A program made the position numbers and the translations under genes. From IMG/VR virus record IMGVR_UViG_3300017956_000031, positions 1-43,489 of that record: DNA of 43,489 nt. The stretch is one strand, 5' to 3'. The notes beneath the pieces were generated by a model, which saw nothing but the letters and a program-made list of their open reading frames with translations, did no database searches and was not told the origin of the DNA. The DNA comes from a virus. Shown here piece after piece: positions 16,704-24,060 of the stretch; the first letter of the stretch is position 1, and each line of letters begins with the position of its first letter.

Positions 16704-17206
16704 TGTGGATTGCTTTATTTTCCAACAGTGGTAGTGAAATAGCTGCTATAGTAAAAAAGCTAGGTAAGAAGCCGGATATCATCTATTGTGATAAGAGACG
16801 TGTTGATTGGCACGACGATATAAAAAACGAAACGTTTCTAAGTAATCATAATAATATTGTAAAAATGTTAAGTATCGTGCCTAATAAAGTTTTAGTAACC
16901 TTGCACGGTTACCTTAGATTAATTCCAGAGCACGCTATATGTAAGCAAATGTATAATGTGCATCCTGGAGATATTGTAAAGCATCCTGAACTAAAAGGGA
17001 TACATCCTCAAGCTAAAGCATTAGAGCTTGGATTATCTTCGACAGGGGTTGTCATTCACCGAGTTATTCCAGAAATGGATAGTGGTGAGATTGTTTCATC
17101 AGCAGAATACACTATCAAAGATGGTGAGACTGAGACGGATTTGATTAATAATTTAAGAGATCTATCTATTAATCTTTGGTGTGATTTTTTGCGAGATAAA
17201 GTATGA
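16703..17206 (+). CDS. PurN-fold formyltransferase, candidate dPreQ1 formyltransferase (DpdN-like)
   Basis: A 167-residue protein of the 10-formyltetrahydrofolate-dependent formyltransferase family. The catalytic triad can be read: Asn85 and His87 in YNVHPG, and Asp126 in PEMDSGEIV. LHGYLRLIP resembles the folate-binding loop upstream, and GIHPQAKALELG matches the PurN segment HxxAxxxG. It is shorter than PurN (about 210) and lacks a clear GAR-binding N-terminal loop. It is coupled to dpdA (TAATG) and followed by queF, the source of preQ1. A predicted dPreQ1 formyltransferase named DpdN has been reported for phages with 7-(formylamino)methyl-7-deazaguanine DNA; this gene fits that role. The alternative is a formyltransferase for a sugar or nucleotide. 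Confidence 0.75.
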   Translation: MWIALFSNSGSEIAAIVKKLGKKPDIIYCDKRRVDWHDDIKNETFLSNHNNIVKMLSIVPNKVLVTLHGYLRLIPEHAICKQMYNVHPGDIVKHPELKGIHPQAKALELGLSSTGVVIHRVIPEMDSGEIVSSAEYTIKDGETETDLINNLRDLSINLWCDFLRDKV

Positions 17207-17466
17207 CAGACGAAATTGAAGAAACTGGTGATGCAAGGCCTGATCATTATAGTCAGAAAGAAGGTTCTATAGAATGTATTGCTGCTATTGAGCAGCTATG
17301 TGATGAGCATCAGAACGACCCGTTTACTGACTATAATCGTTTTCAAGCGTTCAAGTATTTATGGCGTCTTGGTAAGAAAGACGATGTACTGTATGAACTG
17401 TATAAAGCAAGACAATTCTTAGACTTTGCTATTGATAAATTAGAAAGAGACCGAGGTATTAAATGA
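17203..17466 (+). CDS. DUF3310 family protein
   Basis: An 87-residue protein with the DUF3310 pattern: RPDHYSQKEGSIECIAAIE, then FQAFKYLWRLGKKDD and KARQFLDFAID. The family is common in phages and its biochemical role is not established; it is sometimes labelled as a nucleotide-kinase-like protein. It overlaps the genes on both sides by four bases (ATGA), so it belongs to the modification operon. Co-location with nucleotide genes such as mazG is typical. Confidence 0.85.
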   Translation: MTDEIEETGDARPDHYSQKEGSIECIAAIEQLCDEHQNDPFTDYNRFQAFKYLWRLGKKDDVLYELYKARQFLDFAIDKLERDRGIK

Positions 17467-18380
17467 GTGAAATTGAAAATATTGCGAGTAAGCATTTAGG
17501 TAAAGCTGGTGACGGGTCTGTAGTAAAGCCTTATATTACTCCTGATAATGTGGATGCATCTTTGCTTGTTGGTGTACCTCGTCATCTTAATCGTACTGCA
17601 TATGATATTGATGATAACGATCTTCCGTTTGTCGGTGTAGATGCTTGGAACGGATATGAATTTTCCACTCTTCTTACGAATGGCTTTCCTGTATCTGGCT
17701 GGGTAAAGTTTACCTATCCATCTGACACCCCTAATATTGTTGAGAGTAAATCTGTAAAATTATATCTTAACTCTTATAATATGGCTCGTCTAATTGAAAC
17801 CACTGATGATGTTTATATTATAGAAGATAAAATATCTAACGATTTGTCTAAAGCAGTTGGTGGTGTTGTTGAAGTTTTTATTCAGAGGGGCGATATTGAT
17901 ACTGTTAAACCTATTATTGGTGACTTTACCTCGCTAGAGCATTATTGTAACATACAGAATATGTCGTTCGACAACTATAATGAAAGTGCTGATATTTTAG
18001 AAGTAGTTCCTTCTATTGGTAGATACGAACGTTGGAGATCTTACTCATTACGTTCTAACTGCCGAGTAACTAATCAGCCTGACTGGGGTGATGTATATAT
18101 TCACATTAAAGGTGAAAACTCTGTTACACCAGAATCATTACTTAAGTATATCGTATCAATGCGAAAAGAGAATCATTTCCATGAGGAAATTTGTGAATGT
18201 ATTTACAAGCGCTTGTACGACTTATTAGATCCTGAAGAATTATTTGTATCGTGTCTATATACCAGACGTGGCGGGGTAGATATTAATCCTACTCGTGCAA
18301 CTGATGATAATACACTTTACAAGTATGGTGGTGGTATAGTAGATGTGATGAACTTCTGTACCAAAACTGCAAGACAATAG
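17463..18380 (+). CDS. queF: NADPH-dependent preQ0 reductase QueF
   Basis: A 305-residue bimodular QueF (E. coli type, about 280 residues) that reduces the nitrile of preQ0 to the aminomethyl group of preQ1 with NADPH. The QueF motif ESKSVKLYLNSYN lies at 94-106. The catalytic Cys200 in LRSNCRVTNQPDWG and Asp207 are present, as are NHFHE (238-241 region) and the C-terminal YTRRGGVDINPTR. All key residues are intact, so this is a true reductase and not an amidinotransferase-type QueF-like protein. The phage should therefore insert preQ1 or a derivative of it into DNA. The gene ends the coupled run that starts at folE. Confidence 0.95.
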   Translation: MSEIENIASKHLGKAGDGSVVKPYITPDNVDASLLVGVPRHLNRTAYDIDDNDLPFVGVDAWNGYEFSTLLTNGFPVSGWVKFTYPSDTPNIVESKSVKLYLNSYNMARLIETTDDVYIIEDKISNDLSKAVGGVVEVFIQRGDIDTVKPIIGDFTSLEHYCNIQNMSFDNYNESADILEVVPSIGRYERWRSYSLRSNCRVTNQPDWGDVYIHIKGENSVTPESLLKYIVSMRKENHFHEEICECIYKRLYDLLDPEELFVSCLYTRRGGVDINPTRATDDNTLYKYGGGIVDVMNFCTKTARQ

Positions 18381-18443
18381 TGGTTTATGAAAGCTAACCA
18401 CTTTAAAGATCACACTGCTTTCTATATAAAGGTGTTAAAATGA
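18379..18443 (+). promoter_or_regulatory. hairpin and possible 18-residue leader ORF upstream of queC
   Basis: A 7-bp stem (AGTGGTT 18379-18385 / AACCACT 18396-18402) starts at the queF stop. An 18-codon ORF, from the ATG at 18387 inside the loop to a TGA at 18441-18443, overlaps the queC ATG at 18440. No good ribosome binding site precedes the leader ORF. The arrangement could couple or attenuate queC translation; it may also be chance. Confidence 0.3.
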
Positions 18444-19252
18444 AAAATATTGTTGTTTCTCTTTCCGGAGGTATGGACTCCTCAACTCTCTTACTACGCT
18501 GTATTAAAGAAGTAGGTGCAGAAAATGTAACTGCTATCTCTATGAACTACGGTCAAAAGCATGTATGTGAACTTGAGCGAGCTAGACAATTAGTTGATTA
18601 TTTGGCTACTAAAGGCCATAATATTACCTATCAAGTAATTAAGCTTGATGGTATTACTGAACTGCTTTCTTCTGCTTTGGTATCTGGTGGTGACGATGTA
18701 CCAGAAGGTCATTACGCAGAAGACAATATGAAGCAAACTGTAGTACCTAATCGCAATAAGATCTTTGCATCTATTGTACAAGCAGTGGCTCTATCTGTTG
18801 TTAAAAAGACAGATGAAGAAACTGCTATCGCTCTTGGCATTCACGCTGGTGACCATGCAATCTATCCTGATTGTCGTCAAGAGTTCCGTGATGCAGACGA
18901 TCAAGCATTCCGTATTGGTAACTGGGATGCAGAAAAAGTAACTTACTTTACTCCTTACTTGTATGGAGATAAGTTTGATATTCTTACAGATGGTACAGCT
19001 CTTTGTGTAGAGCTTGGTCTTGAGTTTGATGAAGTGTATAGCCGTACTAATACATCTTATAAACCTCTTCAGGTTAACGGTGTATGGTACTCAGACTATA
19101 AGAGTTCATCTTCAGTAGAACGTATTGAAGCGTTTATTAAACTTGGTCGTACAGACCCTGTTGCATATGCTGATGAAACTGGACCAGTACCTTATGATAT
19201 TGCACGACAGCATGCAGAGAAAGTGCTTGCTGAATATAATGAGGTTGCTTAA
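18440..19252 (+). CDS. queC: 7-cyano-7-deazaguanine synthase QueC lacking the zinc-binding cysteines
   Basis: A 270-residue ATP-dependent ligase family enzyme that turns 7-carboxy-7-deazaguanine into preQ0 with ammonia. The PP-loop SGGMDSS (9-15), VVPNRN (101-106), and GIHAGDHAIYPDCRQEF (133-149) are canonical. The C-terminal zinc site of normal QueC, a TxTCY cysteine followed by CGxCxxCxxR, is replaced: TNTSY (Ser206) and a stretch ending in SSSSVER, where Asp219, Ser222 and Ser225 sit at the cysteine positions. The surrounding fold is otherwise preserved, so a metal-free but active enzyme is likely. It follows queF after a 59-base gap and overlaps mazG by one base. Confidence 0.9.
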   Translation: MKNIVVSLSGGMDSSTLLLRCIKEVGAENVTAISMNYGQKHVCELERARQLVDYLATKGHNITYQVIKLDGITELLSSALVSGGDDVPEGHYAEDNMKQTVVPNRNKIFASIVQAVALSVVKKTDEETAIALGIHAGDHAIYPDCRQEFRDADDQAFRIGNWDAEKVTYFTPYLYGDKFDILTDGTALCVELGLEFDEVYSRTNTSYKPLQVNGVWYSDYKSSSSVERIEAFIKLGRTDPVAYADETGPVPYDIARQHAEKVLAEYNEVA

Positions 19253-19629
19253 TGAGCACAAATTTTGAGCGTATTAAGGAGTGGTCAGACGAACGTCTGA
19301 TCACTTTCCAGGAGCCAGATCGCAATGGCTTTCTTGCTATGATTGTAGAAGAGCTTGGAGAGTTTCTCGAAGCTAAAGATGATGACGGTCGTATTGATGC
19401 TATGGCTGATATTATCGTATTTGCTTATGGCGAGATAGCCAAGTATGGTTATCATGGTGATAAAGTCATGGATGAGGTAATCAAAGAGATTAACTCACGT
19501 GTTGGTGCGTATAGCCCTGAAACTAAGAAATGGCAGAAAGATAAGTCTCCTGAAGCTCAAGCTAAGTGGTATACAGCAGACTTTAGTAATTGTAAATTAG
19601 ATGATGGAGCTAAACATGGCCGGTGTTGA
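19252..19629 (+). CDS. mazG: MazG-like nucleoside triphosphate pyrophosphohydrolase
   Basis: A 125-residue all-alpha NTP pyrophosphatase. The metal-binding motif EELGEF (34-39) with a later DAMADI (49-54) gives the EExxE...D pattern of the MazG/HisE superfamily. Marine T4-like phages often carry such genes, with proposed roles in nucleotide pool control or hydrolysis of alarmone-like nucleotides. It is coupled to queC (TAATG), so it may also clear aberrant 7-deazapurine or pterin triphosphates; that is an inference. The C-terminal tail overlaps the next gene by 14 bases. Confidence 0.8.
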   Translation: MSTNFERIKEWSDERLITFQEPDRNGFLAMIVEELGEFLEAKDDDGRIDAMADIIVFAYGEIAKYGYHGDKVMDEVIKEINSRVGAYSPETKKWQKDKSPEAQAKWYTADFSNCKLDDGAKHGRC

Positions 19630-20473
19630 AATAAAAATTAATACTGAAGAACTTCAGAAGCGAAAGATCATGGTTGCTACACCTATGTACGGTGGTCAAT
19701 GCGCTGGTATCTATACTAAGTCATCAACTGACTTGGCACAGCTTGCTTTGAAGTATGGAGTCGATTGTCGATTTTATTATCTATTCAACGAGTCGTTGAT
19801 CACTCGAGCTCGTAACTATTTGGTTGATGAGTTTATGAGATCAGACTGTACTAATCTTATGTTTATTGATAGTGATATTGGTTTTGATCCAACTGATGTT
19901 TTAGCTCTTGCAGCTATCGCAGAACCTGGTTCAGACAAGCAAGTTGTTTGTGGCCCCTATCCTAAGAAAGCAATTGCTTGGGAAAAGATTAAGCGCGCTG
20001 TTGATAAAGGGTTTGCAGATGATGATCCCGGTCAGCTAGAAAGATACGTTGGTGATTATGTATTCAATCCTGCATCTGGTGGCAATGAGATTCGTCTCGA
20101 TCAACCTCAAGAAGTACTGGAGGGTGGTACAGGATTCATGATGATTCAACGTAGTGCTTTCGAAGCCTATGCTGAAGCGTATCCGGAGTTCTCCTATAAG
20201 CCTGATCATGTTCGTACAAAGGCATTTGATGGCTCACGTGAGATTATGGCTTACTTTGATTGTGTGATTGATGAAGAAACCAAACGGTATCTCTCTGAAG
20301 ATTATATGTTCTGCCAGTGGGCTCGCAAAGCTGGTATCAAAGTATGGATGTGTCCATGGATGAAACTTACTCACATGGGTTCGTATATGTTTGGTGGAAG
20401 CCTGATGGACCTTGCACAAGTTGGCGCTAGCGCTACCGTTGGTGGTGACTTCAAAGATAAAAGCAAGAAATAA
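19616..20473 (+). CDS. GT-A-type glycosyltransferase-like protein
   Basis: A 285-residue protein beginning MAGVEIKINTEELQ; the start at 19616 has GGAG seven bases upstream. KIMVATPMYGGQ, LITRARNYLVDEF, and FIDSDIGFDPTD with a DxD-type metal motif are typical of GT-A glycosyltransferases, and EGGTGFMMIQRSAF and EDYMFCQWARKAG match later conserved parts. The family is widespread in marine T4-like phages. The acceptor is unknown: DNA bases, a host surface sugar or a virion protein are all possible. Its place beside the DNA-modification genes makes base glycosylation worth testing. It ends shortly before gp45. Confidence 0.7.
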   Translation: MAGVEIKINTEELQKRKIMVATPMYGGQCAGIYTKSSTDLAQLALKYGVDCRFYYLFNESLITRARNYLVDEFMRSDCTNLMFIDSDIGFDPTDVLALAAIAEPGSDKQVVCGPYPKKAIAWEKIKRAVDKGFADDDPGQLERYVGDYVFNPASGGNEIRLDQPQEVLEGGTGFMMIQRSAFEAYAEAYPEFSYKPDHVRTKAFDGSREIMAYFDCVIDEETKRYLSEDYMFCQWARKAGIKVWMCPWMKLTHMGSYMFGGSLMDLAQVGASATVGGDFKDKSKK

Positions 20474-20488
20474 TTTGAGATTTATATT

Positions 20489-21157
20489 ATGAAACTTACA
20501 CAAAAAACTTTTAACTTACTGAAAAACTTTTCTTCAATCAATCAGTCGTTGTATGCGTATACAGGCAACAAACTTAAAACTGTTTCCGAAACAAAGACAG
20601 TTATTGCTGAAGCGGAGGTTCAGGAGATGTTTCCGAGGGAATTTGGCATTTATGATTTGAATCAATTTCTAGGCATTGTGTCCTTGCTCGAAGAGCCGGA
20701 CCTAGATTTTGATACGACGCATCTTACCATAAGTGGCCAGAATGGTGCAAAGAGTGATTATTTCTACGCTGATAAAAATACGTTCCGCATTATTCCATCT
20801 CTTGAACCGTTTCAGCTGCCTGATACATATGTTTCATTTAGTATTACAGACAAGGTGATTAAAGGTGTGATGCAAGCAGCTAATGTGTTGCAGCTACCAG
20901 AGATTGCTATCGTAGGTGATGGTGAGACAATTAGCATCAAAGCTGTTAACAGCAAGAACAAGACAACCAATACGTTTTGTTATGATGTTGGTAAGACTGA
21001 TAAAAGGTTCAACGCTTTATTCAAGGTAGAGAATCTTAAAATGATGGTAGGTTCATATGAAGTTACATTGAGCAAGCAGAAGATGGCTCAGTTCAAATCT
21101 ATCGATAGTAGCCTTACATATACGATAGTGAACGAAGCTACTTCTGAATTTGAATAA
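20489..21157 (+). CDS. gp45: sliding clamp gp45
   Basis: A 222-residue PCNA-like clamp (228 in T4 gp45). It forms a trimeric ring that tethers gp43 polymerase and also activates gp55-dependent late transcription. The N-terminus KLTQKTFNLLKNFSSINQSL and the segment AEVQEMFPREFGIYDLNQFL are typical of the family. It heads the conserved 45-44-62-regA block, here interrupted by an oxygenase gene. Only a weak ribosome binding site is visible in the AT-rich leader. Confidence 0.95.
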   Translation: MKLTQKTFNLLKNFSSINQSLYAYTGNKLKTVSETKTVIAEAEVQEMFPREFGIYDLNQFLGIVSLLEEPDLDFDTTHLTISGQNGAKSDYFYADKNTFRIIPSLEPFQLPDTYVSFSITDKVIKGVMQAANVLQLPEIAIVGDGETISIKAVNSKNKTTNTFCYDVGKTDKRFNALFKVENLKMMVGSYEVTLSKQKMAQFKSIDSSLTYTIVNEATSEFE

Positions 21158-21171
21158 GAAAGGTTTATATT

Positions 21172-22107
21172 ATGTCAGAATTTTTATGGGTCGAGGCATA
21201 TCGACCTAAGAAAATCAGTGAATGTGTTTTACCAACTAATCTTAAAGTAGTCTTTCAAGAGTTTGTAAATAAGAAGAATATTCCAAACCTACTACTGACC
21301 GGGGGACCTGGGGTTGGAAAAACTACTGTAGCTCGCGCTATGCTTGAAGAAGTAAATGCGGACTATATAGTTATTAACGGTAGTATGAATGGTAATATTG
21401 ATACTCTGCGTAATGAGATTATGCAGTTTGCGTCTACAGTTTCCTTTACCGGTGGTCGCAAGTATGTTATACTAGACGAAGCCGACTACCTTAATCCTAA
21501 CTCTACTCAGCCTGCTCTTCGCAACTTTATGGAAGAGTTTAGCAACAACTGCGGCTTTATTCTTACTTGTAACTTTAAGAATCGTATCATCGACCCGTTG
21601 CACTCTCGATGCAGTGTCGTGGACTTTAATATTCCGAAAGATGAGAAGATGAAACTTGCTTCTCAATTCTTAAATCGTGTCAATGGTATTCTCGTTCATG
21701 AGGATGTAGACTTTGATAAGAAGGTAGTAGTAGAGCTTATTACAAAGCATTTTCCTGATTGGAGAAGAGTGCTAAATGAACTGCAACGCTATAGTGCTAC
21801 TGGCCAGATAGATTCTGGTATACTAGCCAATAACGGTGAAGCATCGATTGCTGAACTGATTAAACACCTCAAGGCTAAGTCGTTCACGGGAATGAGAAAG
21901 TGGGTTGCTTACAACTCTGATATAGACACAGCAACGTTATTTAGAAAGCTATATGACATATCTTCTACGGAGTTTAAGCAGAGGTCCATACCTCAGCTCG
22001 TTGTTTTGATGGCTGATTATCAACACAAAGCAGCGTTTGTTGCTGATCAAGAAATAAATAACGTAGCGTTTTTTACTGAAGTAATGTCTAGTTGTGAGTT
22101 TGAATAA
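21172..22107 (+). CDS. gp44: clamp loader ATPase gp44
   Basis: A 311-residue AAA+ ATPase (319 in T4), the large subunit of the loader that opens and places the gp45 ring. It has the N-terminal WVEAYRPKK motif, Walker A GGPGVGKT (44-51), Walker B LDEAD (101-105), and the SRC arginine-finger motif (145-147). All functional residues are present. An AGAAAGG ribosome binding site precedes the start. The stop overlaps the downstream oxygenase start by one base. Confidence 0.96.
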   Translation: MSEFLWVEAYRPKKISECVLPTNLKVVFQEFVNKKNIPNLLLTGGPGVGKTTVARAMLEEVNADYIVINGSMNGNIDTLRNEIMQFASTVSFTGGRKYVILDEADYLNPNSTQPALRNFMEEFSNNCGFILTCNFKNRIIDPLHSRCSVVDFNIPKDEKMKLASQFLNRVNGILVHEDVDFDKKVVVELITKHFPDWRRVLNELQRYSATGQIDSGILANNGEASIAELIKHLKAKSFTGMRKWVAYNSDIDTATLFRKLYDISSTEFKQRSIPQLVVLMADYQHKAAFVADQEINNVAFFTEVMSSCEFE

Positions 22108-22703
22108 TGTGGTTATTAAAACCTTTCGAAGACAGAACTGGTGCTTATGCTTTAAAGGCACTTAGTCTTTTTAACGATAATGATATAAACTGGCTCAATT
22201 GGTACGTTGAGAATCATTTAACAATAGAGCCAGGTAAAACTGGTAACTTGAACAACGAGGGAAATTTGTCATCAGGAAGGAAATCCGATGTATCGTGGCT
22301 TATGCCTACTGATGAGAACCTGCGTTTTTATTTCGAAAAAATAGCATATTGTATCAACAAAGCTAATACAGATTATTTTCAATTTAGTTTAACAGGTTTC
22401 CATGCTATTCAATATACTTTATACCATGAAACAGTAGAAGGTAAATATGATTGGCACATGGATACAGGAGATCTTTATACTACACAAAACATGGGTAGAA
22501 AATTATCTGCTGTTATAGCCCTCAATGATGATTTTGAGGGAGGGGTGTTTGAAACATTAGATAGCGATACACCTCGTTCCTACGATCTCCGTAAAGGAGA
22601 AATGTTGATGTTTCCTTCGTTTATGTTACATCGAGTAACGCCTGTTACCCGAGGGACTCGTAGATCGCTAGTTGTGTGGGTTGAAGGGCCTAATTTCAAA
22701 TGA
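22107..22703 (+). CDS. PKHD-type 2OG-Fe(II) oxygenase (prolyl hydroxylase-like)
   Basis: A 198-residue dioxygenase with a full motif set: His117 and Asp119 in YDWHMDTG, LSAVIALNDDFEGGVFET, distal His175 in MLHRVTP, and Arg185 in GTRRSLVVW as the 2-oxoglutarate anchor. It resembles the PiuC/PKHD hydroxylase family. The gene is inserted between gp44 and gp62, overlapping both by one to four bases, so it is cotranslated with the clamp loader. The substrate is unknown; a replisome or ribosomal protein residue is possible. It is the third 2OG enzyme of the window. Confidence 0.88.
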   Translation: MWLLKPFEDRTGAYALKALSLFNDNDINWLNWYVENHLTIEPGKTGNLNNEGNLSSGRKSDVSWLMPTDENLRFYFEKIAYCINKANTDYFQFSLTGFHAIQYTLYHETVEGKYDWHMDTGDLYTTQNMGRKLSAVIALNDDFEGGVFETLDSDTPRSYDLRKGEMLMFPSFMLHRVTPVTRGTRRSLVVWVEGPNFK

Positions 22704-23095
22704 AACCTTTTGACTTTATAAATGCTATCAATTATTCCAAGGAAGACTTGATTGGAGCATCAGATAATCCTGAGCTAGCAGAGAAACTCTATATCCCTTA
22801 TGTTGTTAACAGAGGTCTTTCATATTTCGCTGATACAGTACTTCTTTGCAACGAGCTTAACATGAGGCCTGAAACCGATAATAAGCTGCAATTTGATTTT
22901 TTCCTAAATAGTATACGTAAACGCAAAAGATTTAGTAAGTGGTATAAGAAAGAACAAAGCAATAGCCTTGATACAATTGTTGAATATTATGGCTATAGTT
23001 ATGAAAAAGCAAAGCAAGTATTACCATTGTTTACTGAAGACGAATTGAAAAAATTAAAACAAAAATTATTTACAGGTGGTGTCGATGGCCGTTGA
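22700..23095 (+). CDS. gp62: clamp loader small subunit gp62
   Basis: A 131-residue helical protein matching gp62 of marine T4-like phages (187 in T4). The segments FDFINAINYSKEDLI, YVVNRGLSYFADTV and NSIRKRKRFSKWYKK are typical. gp62 forms a 4:1 complex with gp44. The gene overlaps its neighbours on both sides. The small size compared with T4 is usual for this group. Confidence 0.9.
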   Translation: MKPFDFINAINYSKEDLIGASDNPELAEKLYIPYVVNRGLSYFADTVLLCNELNMRPETDNKLQFDFFLNSIRKRKRFSKWYKKEQSNSLDTIVEYYGYSYEKAKQVLPLFTEDELKKLKQKLFTGGVDGR

Positions 23096-23486
23096 TCTAA
23101 ACTCCATTGTCGAAATTAAGTTAAAAGAAGATGACGACTTTCTCAAAGTACGTGAAACTTTGACACGTATTGGTATTGCATCAAGAAAAGATATGACACT
23201 ATATCAGTCATGTCACATTTTACACAAGCAAGGCAAATACTACATTGTTCATTTTAAAGAACTTTTTGCCTTGGATGGTAAGCCAACTAATTTTGACGTA
23301 AGTGATGTATCGAGAAGAAATACAATAGCAAATCTCTTAGCAGAGTGGGGTCTCATTGAATTAGTGAATCCACAAAAAAGTTCTGAACCTGTTGCTCCAC
23401 TAAGCCAGATTAAGGTATTATCTTATGGTGACAAGAATGATTGGAATCTTGTTGCCAAATATAATATTGGCAGAAAGTCAGTATAA
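23085..23486 (+). CDS. regA: translational repressor RegA
   Basis: A 133-residue homologue of T4 RegA (122), which binds the start regions of early mRNAs and represses their translation. The stretch ETLTRIGIASRKDMTLYQSC and KQGKYYIVHFKE are nearly identical to the T4 protein, as are WGLIELV and the C-terminal KYNIG. The start at 23085 is chosen because it gives the conserved N-terminus; a near in-frame ATG upstream at 23076 is possible. The late promoter box of the next gene overlaps its stop codon. Confidence 0.96.
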   Translation: MAVDLNSIVEIKLKEDDDFLKVRETLTRIGIASRKDMTLYQSCHILHKQGKYYIVHFKELFALDGKPTNFDVSDVSRRNTIANLLAEWGLIELVNPQKSSEPVAPLSQIKVLSYGDKNDWNLVAKYNIGRKSV

Positions 23487-23489
23487 ATA
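23482..23489 (+). promoter_or_regulatory. late promoter TATAAATA upstream of hsp20
   Basis: An exact TATAAATA that includes the regA stop codon, 62 bases before the Hsp20 start. It makes the chaperone gene a late gene within an otherwise early replication block. Confidence 0.7.
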
Positions 23490-23551
23490 GAATAGAGATG
23501 CGGAATGGTCCGGTCTCGTTTTTAACCTTGCTAAAAAAATAGGAGGTCATT

Positions 23552-23992
23552 ATGACTAATGATATTTTCTTCCCTCGCGCTTCGTTTGTAGGTTTTGATA
23601 ATCTTTTTAATCAACTCGAACGAGCAACACAACACCAAGTCCAGTACCCGCCTCACAATGTTGTAAAGTATGATGATAATAGCTACGCTATAGAGCTAGC
23701 TGTTGCAGGATTCGATATGCAAGATTTGGATATTGAATGCGATAAAAATGTTCTCATCATTAAAGGAGATAAAGGAAAGGACGGATTGGTAGATCGTGAA
23801 TATGTCCATCGTGGTATTTCGCAAAAGAAGTTTGTTCGTAAATTTACTTTAGCAGAGCGTATTGAGGTCACAGGTGCCGCTTTGATTAGTGGAATACTAT
23901 CAATACAGCTTGAGCACATTGTGCCCGATGAACTCAAACCACGTAAGATCGAAATCAAAGGTCCTGAGCTTTTGGTTGAAAAGGCTAGTTGA
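23552..23992 (+). CDS. hsp20: small heat-shock protein Hsp20
   Basis: A 146-residue IbpA-like small heat-shock protein. The alpha-crystallin domain runs from about residue 35 (PPHNVVKYDDNSYAIELAVAGF) through RGISQKKFVRKFTLAERIEV to GILSIQLEHIVPDELKPRKIEI. Members hold unfolding proteins in a refoldable state; in marine phages they are proposed to assist virion assembly. It has a strong AGGAGG ribosome binding site, a late promoter and its own terminator, so it is an isolated transcription unit. Confidence 0.95.
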   Translation: MTNDIFFPRASFVGFDNLFNQLERATQHQVQYPPHNVVKYDDNSYAIELAVAGFDMQDLDIECDKNVLIIKGDKGKDGLVDREYVHRGISQKKFVRKFTLAERIEVTGAALISGILSIQLEHIVPDELKPRKIEIKGPELLVEKAS

Positions 23993-24018
23993 TTTTATCA
24001 GCTGTTTGTTAGATAATA

Positions 24019-24045
24019 AGAGAGTCCTTCGGGGCTCTCTTTTTT
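24019..24045 (+). terminator. rho-independent terminator after hsp20
   Basis: A 9-bp stem (AGAGAGTCC / GGGCTCTCT, one T-G pair) with a TTCG tetraloop and a run of T. It is built like the terminator after gene 23. Confidence 0.92.
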
Positions 24046-24060
24046 AATTGGAGCTATAAT

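Noticed and set aside
18379-18439. preQ1 riboswitch before queC
   Set aside because: A hairpin is present, but I cannot align it to the conserved loop and A-rich tail of the known classes. Kept only as a generic regulatory candidate.
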